From the NCBI GenBank assembly GCA_015143295.1, contig CM026560.1, positions 8,248,501-8,312,500 on the forward strand: a stretch of DNA of 64,000 bases. Direction: 5' to 3'. This document shows positions 19,027 to 30,644 of this stretch, piece after piece; within the stretch, counting starts at the first letter, position 1; the number at the start of each line of letters is the position of its first letter. Below the pieces are notes generated by a model. The model was not told the DNA's origin, did no database searches, and was given only the letters and a program-made list of their open reading frames with translations. The position numbers were made by a program, and so were the translations under genes. The stretch comes from Tetracentron sinense. Its lineage: Eukaryota; Streptophyta; Magnoliopsida; Trochodendrales; Trochodendraceae.

Positions 19027-21639
19027 CAAAAGTACGGCTGAGAATGGAATACTCAATGAGTACCAAATACTAACCAATAGTCATTGCAATATAGTAACAG
19101 AAATAAAGTAGGAAGCAGTTCATATAATTGATAGGAAAGTAAATAGTTTATTGTTCATGCTTGCATCATATAAAAGTCGGAAAAACTCTTGAAAACATCA
19201 TGTGCTTGACTTGACTTGAAATACTCTTTTCATGTTTGAAACTTGTCTTGTCATATTCTGTCTTGCTTGTCTTGTCGTGTCATGCGTGTCATGCATGTTA
19301 TGTCATGTTCTAGTTTGTACTCATGCTTGCTTGCCTGCATGAAAATTAAACATGCTCATGTAACTTGTGAGATGTACTTGCGAGGGAGGGGAGACCCCTC
19401 TTTCAATCAGATGCACTTGCGAGGGAGGGTGGTGTAGAACCCCCTCTTTCAATCTTGAAGGGAGGGAAGTGTAAACTCCCTCAAATGCAATGCTTGTTCT
19501 TGTTTTTGTCAAAATCGAGGTAAAACATATCTTAAGATATGCCCTACCTCTTATACCAACCCTTATGTTTGGCCTTGTCATGGTGGTCGTAAATCGAGAC
19601 GTTTGTACTTGGTTTTCTTGAAAACAAAACCCGTATTTCATGCGTGAAAAACCCTACTCATGGACTACATGTCGTGCTCGTGGTTCATGTACAATTAAAG
19701 CATAAGAAATGGCACATAATATCATCATAGTAGATGAATAATCCAAGCAATTAAATCTACAACAGGCCGTTCTAGGAATTAAAGAAAGTTCATACATGCA
19801 TTTTCTAGCAAAAATCATCATCTTCTTCACTACGGCATTTCATCAAACACTTGGTGTGTACGTTATGGTTAAAGCCTTCTTCATGCTTTTCTAGATGGAT
19901 TGAAGCTCACAACACACACGTGTGTTCATTATTGGTACAATGCCCTTCCCATTTCATTCATCACAAAACACACACACGGCATCCATCGCCCATACACAAC
20001 CATCCATCTCCATCCATTCATTCCATCTCATTATTATGTTTAGAAACCAGAAAAAAAATGACAAAAAGAAGAAGAAGATAAACTAGAGGGGTAGCATAGG
20101 GCACCAACCTTGAAAAGATGAGGAAAACCATTTGAAATATGCATGGGGTTGCTGTCGACCTTGGAGGACGTGCTCCTCACGTGTTATGGCTTGGATTTGA
20201 AGAATCCATGCCTTTGGAAGGATCTAGGGTTCTCAAACCCTTGACTTCTCTCAAGTTGAAACCCTAGGTTAAAAACCCTTTCTCCTCTCTCACTGTAGAA
20301 CCCCAGAAGTTTTTGTATATGCCTTGGTATGTGTGTCAAGGCATGTTGGCTTGTAATCTCTTAATTCATGAAATGAGAATTTGAAACTTTTGAAGATAAT
20401 TTCAAGAATGCTATAATTAATTAAATAAAATATTTAATAATGAACTATGGTCTTGAAAGAGTCCTAGTCATGTTTCGAAAAGGTCAAAAGGGAAGTAGGA
20501 TAAGTCTAAGTAGTAGAATGGGAGAAAAATGGACTCAGTGTAGAAATTTGCAGAGCACCGATCGCTCGGTCCATGTAGCAATCGATCAGTCCATAACCGA
20601 TCGATCGGTAGGTATCGACTGGTTCACTTTTTTGTATGGGGAAAAATTATAGAGAGCTTGTTTTTAATTAGTCGATCGGTCAAAACACCGGTCGCTTGGT
20701 AGGCGACCGATCGCTCGGTAGTAACCACCGATCGAACGGTTTATCGCGTTTTGCAAAATTTCATTTAGGGTTGTTTCGTCATTTGGGCGTTTACACCGTT
20801 ACCTATTAAGGCTTGTCTGAGCCATTAAGGCCTCATTCACCACACTTAGGTTATTTGAGAGAAAGGGAGAGAGGAGAAAGGGGATTCCAAACCTAGGGTT
20901 TGCACTTGAGAAGGAATCAAAGGGTTTGAAGACCCTAGATCATCACAAGCTCGAATTTCTTCAAGTTCACGGCTCAAGCAAGCGAGGAGCACGTTCTCTA
21001 AAGCTAGGGCAGCATTCAACCTCGACTCTTACAAGGGGTTTTCTTCCTTTACTCAAGTCGGTACCTTATGCTACCCTAATAGTTCATACTCCCTTTTTGT
21101 TTCCTTCTTCTTTGTTTTGCCTAATGTATGAACCTAATGAGAGATGTACCGATGTGGTGTGAGAATGGATGTTGGGCGATGGATGCCGTGTGGATGATGT
21201 GATGAATGGAATGGGAAGAGCATTGTACTAATAATAAACATACGTGTATGTGTGAATGTAAAACCACCTAGAAAAGTATGATGTAGGCTTTAACGAATAA
21301 TGTACACACCACGTGTTTGATGAAATGCTAAGGTGAAGAAAACGAGTTGTAATCCAAGAAATGCATGCTTAAATGCTTATGAAATTGCTAGGACGTATGA
21401 TAGTGTGATTACTTGCTTTCCTTAATTGCATGAATAATTACTTGCTCAATTAATGATGTTCTATGTATTGTTGAAATCCCCAAATGTCATATTTAAATTC
21501 AAGTGAAAGTATGTACACGATCACATGAGCACGAGATGCATTACCAATGATTTTCAAGAATAAGGATGTTAGAGGTGGGATATATCTTACGATATGTTTT
21601 ACCTCGCTTTTGACACGAGGACAAGAACGAACACCGCAT

Positions 21640-21785
21640 AGGAGGGAGTTTACACTTCCCTCCCTTCCATGAGGGGTCTCCCCTCACTCAAAAGTGCATC
21701 TCATTAAAGAAGGGTCTCCCTTCCCTCTCAAGTGCATATCATGAAAGAAGGGCCTCCCTTCCCTCTCAAGTGCATCTCACAAGCG
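21640..21785 (+). repeat. LTR minisatellite of the GAAGGG-TCT-CCCTTC type
   Basis: Units such as GAGGGGTCTCCCCTC (21671-21685) and GAAGGGTCTCCCTTC (21709-21723) are short perfect inverted repeats separated by AAGTGCATCTCA-like spacers. The change AA/TT to AG/CT in the arms keeps pairing. Confidence 0.7.
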
Positions 21786-22099
21786 CATCTCACAAGTACA
21801 TGAGTATGTTAAATTCCAAGCAAGCATGCATGACACGCATGGCATGGCATGCTCGACAAGATCAAGCAAGACAGATAAGACAAGTTTTTAAGTACGAAAT
21901 GAGTGTCTTAAGTCAAGTCAGATGCACGATGATTTCAAGGGTTTTATCGGCTTTTATGTGATGCAAGCATGAATATAAACTGTTTTACTTTCCTGTTATT
22001 ATATGAATTGCTTCCTACTTTATATATTGCTATTGTTCTGCTATGACTATTGGTTAGTATTAGGTACACGCTGAGTATTCCATGCTCAGCCATACGTTT

Positions 22100-22219
22100 A
22101 TGTCAGCAGGTACTGAGGGAGCTGCTGCTCCATTCGACATCTGTGCTCCTGGCTCATGGGTGGACGAGGAGTACGTTGAGGAACCTATGGAGGAACCTCA
22201 GGTCGAGGGCTACTACTAG
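22100..22219 (+). CDS. LTR micro-ORF, 39 residues
   Basis: ATG at 22100: MSAGTEGAAAPFDICAPGSW, VDEEYVEE, ending VEGYY and TAG at 22217-22219. PFDIC/GYY subtype, preceded by the conserved GCTGAGTATTCCATGCTCAGC hairpin at about 22071. Confidence 0.45.
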   Translation: MSAGTEGAAAPFDICAPGSWVDEEYVEEPMEEPQVEGYY

Positions 22220-23176
22220 GTGGTAGATTCTAAGTGATTCGCTGTGGGTGTGAGCTTGAGAGATTAGATTGATATGTTTGGCAAGCCTGTCCGCACTTTC
22301 TTTTGTGTTCTTATTTTGTTCAAAACTTGGATCATGTATATATACACATAGAGGTTTTGGTTAGACTTCCGCTATGCTTTGTAGTTATGTTTCCGCTATT
22401 ATGTCCTCTTTGTATATGCTCCAAGTATTTTTGCAGGTTGGTTTGTCAAGCAAGTCATATAAGTCACGATAAGTCGTCCAAAGATTCACTCTAACTCCTA
22501 GGGTGGGTTTTGGGTTGCGACACTCACTCTCTCTCAAAATCTTGCTAAGTGTTGTGTGTGTGGGAACCCAAGGCTCGAGCAAGCCCTTATAGGCAATGGT
22601 GTAACGCCTAAAAGATGAAAAAGTCCTTAATGAAATTCTGTAAAAACGCGAAAGACCGAGCGATCGGTGGTCAGGATTGAGCGATCAATCGCCTATCGAG
22701 CGATCGGTGTTTCTGACCGAGTTCTCGATCAAAAACCACCTCTCTGGAATTTTTCCCCATACAAAATTTTAAACCAATCGACAGATACCGATTGATCGGT
22801 TGTGGACTGATTGATCGCTATTATGGACCGAGAGATCGGTTGTCTGCAAATTTTGACACCAAGTCCATTTTCCATTCCATCCACTAGTTGGACTTATCCC
22901 ACTTCTATTCTAACCCTCTAGGAACATGCTAGGACCTTTCTAAGGCTATAGTACATTATTAATTATTTTATAATAATCATGCAAAGTTCTCAAAGGTTCC
23001 AAATTCTCATTTTATGAAAAATGGAGATTACAACGTATCATGCCTTGACACGCATTCCAAGACATACAAAAGTTCTGGGGCTCTAAATCCTCCCCCCTTC
23101 TAAAAATTTCGTCGTCAAAATTTGGACGATACTTGCATTACAAAACAAAAACAGAATTACATGGTACATACAAAAC

Positions 23177-26100
23177 TCATTCAAACAACTCTGGGTACTT
23201 CGCTATGACTTCGGTCTCACGCTCCCATATAGCCTCTTCTCGAGCATGATGTTGTCATTGCACGAGAACCAATGGGATAGTCTTGTTGCGAAGGCTTTGA
23301 TCTCTCTGATCCAATATCTTAACTGGCTTTTCAACCAAAGTGAGATCCTCTCGGATTTCCAATGGTTCCAAGTCTATGACATGTGAAGGGTCTGAAATGT
23401 ACTTCTGAAGCATAGACACATGGAACACATTGTGGACTGTGGCCATGTGGGTTGGAAGAGCTACCCAGTAAGCAACTTCACCAACTCGCGTGATAATCTC
23501 AAAGGGGCCGACGTATCGAGAACTGAGCTTGCCTCGCCTGCCAAATCTCATAATCCCCTTGCTAGGAGATACCTTCACAAAGACTTGATCCCCTACCTGG
23601 AATTCCAAGTCCCTGCGGCGAGTGTCAACATAGCTCTTCTGGTGATCTTGAGCAACTTTCAACCGATCTCGAATGATCTTGACTTTGTTCGCAGTTTGTT
23701 CGATCAACTTAGGACCTAACACTTTTCTCTCTCCTACCTCATCCCAATAGAGAGGAGACCTACAGCTTCACCCATACAAAGCCTCAAATGGTGCCATCTG
23801 GATGCTTGCCTGGTAGTTATTATTGTAGGCGAACTCCACCAAAGGTAAATGTTCTTCCCAGCTGCCTTTAAAGTCTAACATACATGCCCGAAGCATGTCC
23901 TCAATGATTTGGTTTACCCTCTCGATTTGTCCATTCGTCTGTGGATGAAAGGCAGTGCTGAAATCAAGTCAAGAACCCATAGCGCTCTAAAAGCTCTTCC
24001 AGAACCTGGATGTGAATCTTGGATCCCGATCTAACACAATACTAACTGGCACCCCGTGTAACCAAACCACTTCCTTGATATACATTGCCGCCAACTGGTT
24101 CGAGTTGAACGTAGTCCGATAAGGCAAGAAGTGCATAGACTTTGTAAGACAGTCTACTACAACCCATATTGCATCCGAGTTTCTTGCTGTACGTGGCAAG
24201 CCAACAATGAAGTCCATGGAGATGTGCTCCCATTTCCACTCAGGAATAGGGAGAGACTGTAATAGACTCGCCGGTCTCATGTGTTCTGGCTTCACTTGCT
24301 GGCACACCAAACACCGTGCCACATATTCTGCAACATCTCTCTTCATATTACGCCACCAAAAGTGTCCCTTAAGGTTCTGGTACATCTTCGTACCTCCAAG
24401 ATACACTGTATACTTCGAACGGTGGGCTTAATCTATAATCTCCCGCCTTAACTCTACATCGGTAGGGACACACAATCTTCCCCTTAATGTGATAGCACCT
24501 TGGCTAGTCAGAGAAAAGTCTTTACTGCCCTTGGCAACTTCTTTGTCCTGGAAAGCCAACAAGTCAACATTTGAGGCCTGTAATTCCCGGATCCGATCTA
24601 TGATATATAACCAAACTGGGATATTCACAATTACTGGATTGTGGACAGAAGCACTGATACTGATGTCCAGATTTGCCAAATCTTCCAATAGCTTTCATTC
24701 CTAAACCATCATGTGTGCCAACAACCCCGAAGGTCTTCTACTCAAAGCGTCAACCACTACATTTGCTTTGCCTGGGTGGTATTGGATAGTGCATTCGTAG
24801 TCTTTCAAAAATTTCATTCATCGCCATTGTCGTAAATTCAGCTCCTTGTGGGAAAAGAGGTACTTGAGGCTCTTATGGTCCATGAACACATAGAACTCTT
24901 CCTTGTAAAGGTAATGTCACCAAATCTTGAGTGCAAACACAATAGCGACAAGCTCTATGTCGCTTGGGGTAAATCTTTTCATGCTCCTTCAATTGCCTTG
25001 AAGCATAAACAATGACCTTCTTGTGCTGCATGAGGACACATCGAAGCCTAACATGCGAGGCATCACTGTACACCTCATAACCACCACGCCCTGATGGCAC
25101 TGTAAGGATGGGGGCCATAGTAAGCCTCTTTTTCAGCTCCGTGGAACTGATCTCGCACTTATTGCTCCATATAAACTTGGCATTCTTCCTTGTCAGACAA
25201 GTGAGCGGAGCTGTAAGGCTGGAGAACCCCTCTACGAATCTCTGATAATAGCCTGCTAACCTAAGGAAGCTGCGGATCTCTGTAAAACTCTTGGGCCTCG
25301 CCCAACTTATGACTGCCTCTATCTTCTTCGGATCAATCGAGATACCTTCAGCGAAAACAACTTGGCCTAGGAATGCCACATCCTCCAACCAAAACTCAAA
25401 CTTGCTTAGTTTGGCATACAACCTATGCTCTCTCAGCATTTCCAAAGCAAGGCGAAGGTCTCGCATGTGATCTTCCCGTGTCTGGGAATATATTAGGATG
25501 TCGTCGACAAACACTATCAGGCATCGATCCAAATATAGTCGGAACACCTGGTTCCTTAGATCCATAAAGGCTACCGGGCGTTTGTGAGACAAAAAGGCAT
25601 CACCAAGAACTCGTAATGCCCATATTGAGTCCTGAATGTAGTTTTAGGAACATCTTCTGCCTTGATCTTCAACTGGTGGTAACCAGACCGAAGATCAATC
25701 TTAGAGAAAAATTTTGCTCCCCTTAATTGATCGAACAAGTCTTCAATCCTTGGCAATGGATACCTATTCATCATTGTGACCTTGTTCAACTGTCTGTAAT
25801 CGATGCACATCCACATCGAGCCATCCTTCTTTTTGACAAATAGCACCGGGGCACCCCACGGTGAGACACTTGGTCGAATAAAACCAAGGCCTTGCATCTC
25901 CTCCAACTGAGTCTTCAACTCCTTGAGTTCAATCAGAGCCATCCTGTATGGAGCCCGAGAGATGGGAGCTGTGCTTGGTGCAAGCTCGATCATGAACTCA
26001 ATCTCCCTGTCTGGGGGTAACCCTGGCAACTCCTCTGGAAATACATCCAGGACCAAAATAGTCGAAGAGTCCTTAGCCTCGAGGTTTGCTAGACTCAGCA

Positions 26101-26487
26101 CTGTGAAACAGGCTATATCTTTACTTTTTAACCCCCTGAAGTGGAATGGCTTCCCTTCCACTAGCTTGAAGTGCACCGGCTTCTCAAAGCAAGCCACATG
26201 CCCATGATGAGCTACTAACCAATCCATCCCTAAGATGACATTGAAGTCCTAGAATCTGAGGATGATGAGATCAGTTGCCAACTTGTGACTACCAACTTGA
26301 ATTGTACTACCTTTGAAAATGCTATCTGCTACCACTGTCTTGCCGAGAGGAGTCGAAATGAATAACTCTAGTTCCAGTTAACTAGGCTCTGTAGAAAAGC
26401 CATGGGAAAAACTCGATGAGACAAATGAATGAGCAGACCCAGTATCAATCAACACATGAGCCAAACATTCATTGACTAATAAGGTTC
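23177..26487 (-). pseudogene. Broken pol of the minus-strand gypsy element
   Basis: Reading down from 26487: protease [69 protein letters not shown] (25571-26227 and around 25500); RNase [21 protein letters not shown]; integrase finger and core (24406-23987: [37 protein letters not shown], where the usual SD is LD); and chromodomain-like tail ILDQRDQSLRNK ending TGA at 23177-23179. Frameshifts and stops occur throughout, for example around 23735, 24000, 24420, 24700 and 25570. Same family as the intact pol at 10366-13697. Confidence 0.92.
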
Positions 26488-26632
26488 CTAAAATTTTAAC
26501 TAGCTAAGTCAATCCATGCATCAACAGTGTATATATATAGGTATATATCTATATAACATGCCATATACGTACCCAATTGAATAATACATAACAAACAATC
26601 ATGGATAATTAAATAGAACTACAATTGCATAC
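26488..26632 (-). other. Probable gag-pol intron, minus-strand element
   Basis: On the minus strand AGTGCAAG|GTATGCAATT opens (26632) and GTTAAAATTTTAG|GAACC closes (26488) a 145-nt A/T-rich segment. It lies between VVQG of gag and [10 protein letters not shown] of protease. It sits at the same codon and phase as the intron at 10234-10365, but with unlike sequence and length. 145 is not a multiple of three, so only removal restores frame. Confidence 0.7.
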
Positions 26633-27353
26633 CTTGCACTACATTGTCAGATGCAAGTGCCTCTTCCTCTATTAAGGCGAATACTCGCCCTTGATTTTCC
26701 AAGTGAGGCAGAGGTGTAGACCATACAGACTGGGAGGAAGCCTAATACGATCCTGTTGGATGAACTGGGGGCCTAATCCCCTGTGATTGGCCTGCCAAAT
26801 GCCGACTAATGCAATCCCTGATCATATGGCCCTAGTGACCACAATGAAAACATCCACCCGATGCCTTCAGCCGTAAAACATGCAGACCTTATATGTAGGT
26901 CGGAGGGGCCGGAGGTGGAGCATACCTCGCTGCCTGAGGTGCAACGGGTCATGGGGCCGAAAGAGCTTGATGTCATGGTGCCTGAGGTGCATACTGTCGT
27001 GGAGTTGGAGGCACATAAGATGGCCTCTATAGTGGTGCTGGTCACGCATACTGAGGTGGTGCTGGCCAAGTGTACTAATAAGGGCCAGTCCGGGCCCGCC
27101 TCTCAAGTGGTGCTGAACTGCTATATTTGCCTCTCGCCAAATCTCTCTTCTTAGATACAGCATCAGAGTTGGTCTCGATCAACAAGGCCTTGTCCACTAC
27201 CTCGGGATAAGTGGTGTGCTTGAAAGCCAAGACTCTCTCCATGATGATATCTCTGAGCCCTTGCTCAAACCTTCTCGTCCTCATTGCCTCGGTAGAGATC
27301 ATATGAGGTGTGAATCTCAAGAGTTCTGAGAACTTGACCTCATACGTAGCCAC
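26633..27353 (-). pseudogene. Gag remnant, 3' part (minus-strand element)
   Basis: Encodes the end of the gag domain (MATYEVKFSELLRFTPHM, RRFEQGLRDIIMERV, 27353-27075), a Pro/Gln-rich linker, and a zinc knuckle near 26810-26855 whose CAG codon has become TAG (CFHCGH-stop-GHMIRDC). Continues on the other side of the solo LTR at 29773. Broken. Confidence 0.88.
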
Positions 27354-28586
27354 TGTAGCACCCCAGACTTTTCCATCTTTAAATGAATAAGTATTTCGTA
27401 GTTGAATGGCCTTCCGCGTGGTCTAATTAATAAATAGGGGAGAAATTAGAAATTCTAAAACGTCAGAAATGTGCATTTTCAAGAGACGAATCCAACGCAA
27501 GTTGAATCGTCGAAATCGGACGAACGAGTCAAAAGATATGGCCAAAACAGTCGGGACCTACAGAGCACCGATCGCTCGGTCCAGTCAGCGATCGATCGGT
27601 AGCTATCGCACGGTCAAAACTTCTGTATGGAGAAATTTTCCAGAGAGAGTTTTTCACCGGTCGATCGGTCAATAACACCGATCGCTCGGTAGGCAACCGA
27701 TCGATCGGTCATAACTACCGATCGCTTGGTCTTCGCGTTTTTGCAGAAATTTCAGTAAGGGCGTTTTCATCTTTTGGGTGTTAAACCCTTACCCATAAGG
27801 GTTTGCTCGACCCTTTGAGCCCTCATTCACAACCCTTAGATATTTTGAGAGCTAGAGAGTGAGAAGAAGAGGGTTTTGACCTAGGTGACCTAGGGTTTCC
27901 ATTGAGGAAGAAATCAAAGGGGTGGACCATCCTAGGTCGTCCTCAAACTTGGATTTGCTTCAAGTTCAAGGCTTGGATTCTCCAAATCCAACCTCAAGCT
28001 CGTGTGGAGTACCTCTTCCAACCTAGGGCAGCGTTTCTACATCATCCTCAAGGATTTTTCTTTCCCTTTTCAAGGTTAGTACACTCTTCCTAGTTACTTT
28101 GGTAATAACCTAGGATTTTTCTAAGTAAATATGTGTTAGATCTTCCCCATTGCTCCCTTGTGTTGGTATATGCTAAATCCCTAAAACATAAACAAGATAA
28201 TACAAACAAATGGTGGAATGTATGAATGGATGAGGAGTGGAGGCGATTGGATGCCATGTTGTGATGTGTTGAATATGGGAAAAAAAATGGTGGAAGGGCA
28301 TATTACGCATAATGAACACACCCCAAGTGTTTGATGAAATGTTCGAATGAGAAAATATGAAATAACTAAAGGTAAAAAGGTTGAATACCACATGTTTGAT
28401 AGAATGCATGAATAAACTAAGATTTGAAAGCATGAATCACATAAATGTTCCCCATTTGGCAAGTTGTATGCATGTGTTTATTTCGCTTCTTAAATTCTCA
28501 TGTGAGTTGGGAATTGTTAAAATGCTATATGTCATCATGATTTCACGATTGCTATGCATGTGCACATATGTAGATGGAGGATATTG

Positions 28587-29112
28587 TCAAGGAGGTTGGT
28601 AGCCCAGGATTATGCGGGTGCTAGCCTCTGGCTCATAAGAAACGTATTGCATTGTCAAGGAGGTTGGTAGCCCCAGTTAAGGGTGCTAACCTCTGGCTCA
28701 TAAGAAAGGAAATGGTATTGTCAAGGAGGTTGGTAGCCCCGGTTAAGGGTGCTAACCTCTGGCTCATAAGTAAGGTATCGTACTGTCAAGGAGGCTGGTA
28801 GCCCAGGGATGTGCGGGTGCTAGCCTCTGGCTCATAAGAAGTGTATTGTACTGTCAAGGAGGCTGGTAGCCCAGGGATGTGCGGGTGCTAGCCTCTGGTT
28901 CATAAGAAGTGTATTGTACTGTCAAGGAGGCTGGTAGCCCAGGGATGTGCGGGTGCTAGCCTCTGGCTCATAAGAAGTGTATTGTACTGTCAAGGGGGTT
29001 GGTAGCCCAGGGATGTGCGGGTGCTAACCCCTGGCTCATAAGAAAGGTATTGTACTGTCAAGGAGGTTGGTAGCCCAGGGATATGCGGGTGCTAACCTCT
29101 GGCTCATAAGAA
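28587..29112 (+). repeat. LTR minisatellite, eight hairpin units with compensatory changes
   Basis: Eight units of about 60-70 bp, each with arms GAGG-Y-T ... A-R-CCTC around GGTAGCCC...GGGTGCT. Units 2, 3 and 8 have GAGGTT/AACCTC, units 4-6 GAGGCT/AGCCTC, unit 7 GGGGTT/AACCCC, and unit 1 GAGGTT/AGCCTC (wobble). Two pairs change on both sides. Confidence 0.88.
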
Positions 29113-29326
29113 ATATTGAAAGGACGACTCAAAGAGGAATTGTATGATGCATAGACATGTTTTAGTTTCATAATAATTATGACTTGATAAAATGTTTATG
29201 TATGAGGTTGCTAGAAATGATTATGAACTATACTCCTCCAATTACTTGTATATAATGTTGTTCGTTATTACCATTGTTAGTTAGGGGCTTGTACTCGCTG
29301 AGTATTCCATGCTCAGCCGTACTTTC

Positions 29327-29482
29327 ATGTCGGCAGGTACCCGAGTCCCTCTCGACATTTGTGATCCGGGTCCTTGGATAGAGGAGGACTATGGCGAAGA
29401 GGAACCTTATGAGGATCTAGTAGTCGAGCCTCAGGCGGAGGCGAGAGACTTAGACCATTGTCCCCACGGGGGTGACTATTGA
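29327..29482 (+). CDS. LTR micro-ORF, 51 residues
   Basis: ATG at 29327: MSAGTRVPLDICDPGPW, IEEDYGEEEPYED, ending CPHGGDY and TGA at 29480-29482. Intermediate subtype: LDIC like the GYY group, but a longer tail. Confidence 0.45.
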   Translation: MSAGTRVPLDICDPGPWIEEDYGEEEPYEDLVVEPQAEARDLDHCPHGGDY

Positions 29483-29772
29483 GCGAGATAGAGTTGTATT
29501 TTGTCTTTTGTATTTTGTTAGGTGGGCCTGTCCACCTTAGGCTTAGACGTGTTGTACATATGTTAAAATTGGAATACTGTTTTGGGACTTTAGAAGAAAA
29601 AAAAAAGAGTTGGTTGCGCTTCCGCATTTTTATGTTTAGCTTCCGCGCTCTGATTATCATTGTATTAGTATTATATTTTGTCTTGTTCATTTCAGGATGG
29701 TTTGGCAGGTTTGTATAGTCCACCTAAAGTATCCCTAAACTCCTAGGGGGTATTTTGGGGCGTGACAGCCAC

Positions 29773-30297
29773 AGTCATCGAACCCTACTCGAGGTTGATG
29801 AACTCCCTCTCTTTCTTTTCTCGAGCTCCCACCAGGAAGTACTTCTTATAGAAGGAATCCATGAACTCGTGCCAAGTCCATGGTTGACCTTGCCTAGTCA
29901 ATTCCCAAGTCCTCAAGGCAGACAACCACTAATGGTGGGCCTCACCCTCTAGCATGAAAATAGCCCTTGCCACTCTTTCTTCTTTTGTGGGTGAGAGGAC
30001 CGCAAAGATCTTCTCCAACTGGAGGATCCAAGCCTCTGCAGCAAGACGGTCCACACTCCCATGGAATGATGGAGGCCTCATTCTTCGAAATGCCTCAACC
30101 CCAGCTGTGCGATGTACTCGAGCTGTAGGCGATGGAGTAGGTGCTGCCGATGATGGAATAGTATTCCGAGCCACCAGTATGGCTAGTGTCTTAGCAATAG
30201 AGCCTAAGACCTGAGAAAGGTCCCGCTGCTCATCCTCATCTCGAGAAGAAGAGGAAGCTCTAGTGTGTGGTCCGCAACCCCCTGTGCCCCGCCTCAT
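29773..30297 (-). pseudogene. Gag remnant, 5' part (minus-strand element)
   Basis: ATG at 30297 opens MRRGTGGCGPHTRASSSS; FRRMRPPSFHGSVDRLAAEAW and LQLEKIFAVLSPTKEERVA follow, then the frame is lost at about 29929 before the solo LTR. GTTCTCAG, a possible splice acceptor, lies about ten bases before the ATG, as in the intact element at 8982-8989. Confidence 0.88.
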
Positions 30298-30628
30298 GAC
30301 TACAGTCCTGAGAACTATAACACCACATGAGTCTAACTTGGAACCACAATTTATCACATTAATTCAATTTTCACAATAGAGCAATCGATAATAGTATAGT
30401 ACTATCATATTCATCACATCAAGTCATCAGAGTATTTATAATATTTATACTTTGGTGTTCTAGCATCCCTAAGACCCACACTTGGTTGAAGCAACCATTT
30501 TAGACTAAGACTAAAGTTTAGTCTCACACTTGGAACATGACTTTCTTCCGACTTAATTTCTTCCTAACATATGCCCTTGTCAAGTTGTGGTACTAGATTC
30601 TAAATGACCCTAAAGACCTAAAGCCTAA

Positions 30629-30640
30629 GCTCTGATACCA
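30629..30640 (-). promoter_or_regulatory. Primer-binding site of the minus-strand gypsy element
   Basis: GCTCTGATACCA on the plus strand is TGGTATCAGAGC on the minus strand, four bases inside the 5' LTR edge (30645). Initiator tRNA-Met type. Confidence 0.9.
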
Positions 30641-30644
30641 CTTC

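Larger units (their letters stand above)
20294..22522 (+). mobile_element. Solo LTR, plus strand, with CTCAC duplication
   Basis: TGTAGAACCCCAG at 20294 to GGGTTGCGACA at 22522 (2,229 bp), flanked by CTCAC at 20289-20293 and 22523-22527, inside the LTR of the 18611-32433 element. U3 has CGATCG palindromes (20558-20742). A region of GAAGGG TCT CCCTTC hairpin units lies at about 21640-21785, and a micro-ORF at 22100-22219. No internal domain, so it was left by LTR-LTR recombination. Confidence 0.92.
18611..23087 (-). repeat. 3' LTR of the minus-strand gypsy element (split by a solo LTR)
   Basis: On the minus strand it starts TTTAGAGCCCC (expected TGTAGAGCCCC, one change) at 23087 and ends GGTGGGTTTTGGACA at 18611, lacking a few bases of the GTCGCGACA end found in the other LTR. 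Segments 18611-20293 and 22528-23087 are LTR; the middle is a plus-strand solo LTR. It contains GAAGGG/CCCTTC-type minisatellite units near 19375-19470, CGATCG palindromes near 22645-22845 and a micro-ORF at 18904-19026. Confidence 0.85.
27354..29767 (+). mobile_element. Solo LTR, plus strand, with GCCAC duplication
   Basis: TGTAGCACCCCAGAC at 27354 to GGGGCGTGACA at 29767 (2,414 bp), flanked by GCCAC at 27349-27353 and 29768-29772. It sits inside gag of the minus-strand element. It has the same family ends as the young element's LTR. Holds palindromes (27563-27735), eight hairpin repeats and a 51-codon micro-ORF. Confidence 0.94.

Noticed and set aside
30629..30640. tRNA genes at TGGTATCAGAGC sites
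   Set aside because: Only the 12-base complement of a tRNA 3' end is present next to LTR edges; there is no cloverleaf. These are primer-binding sites.
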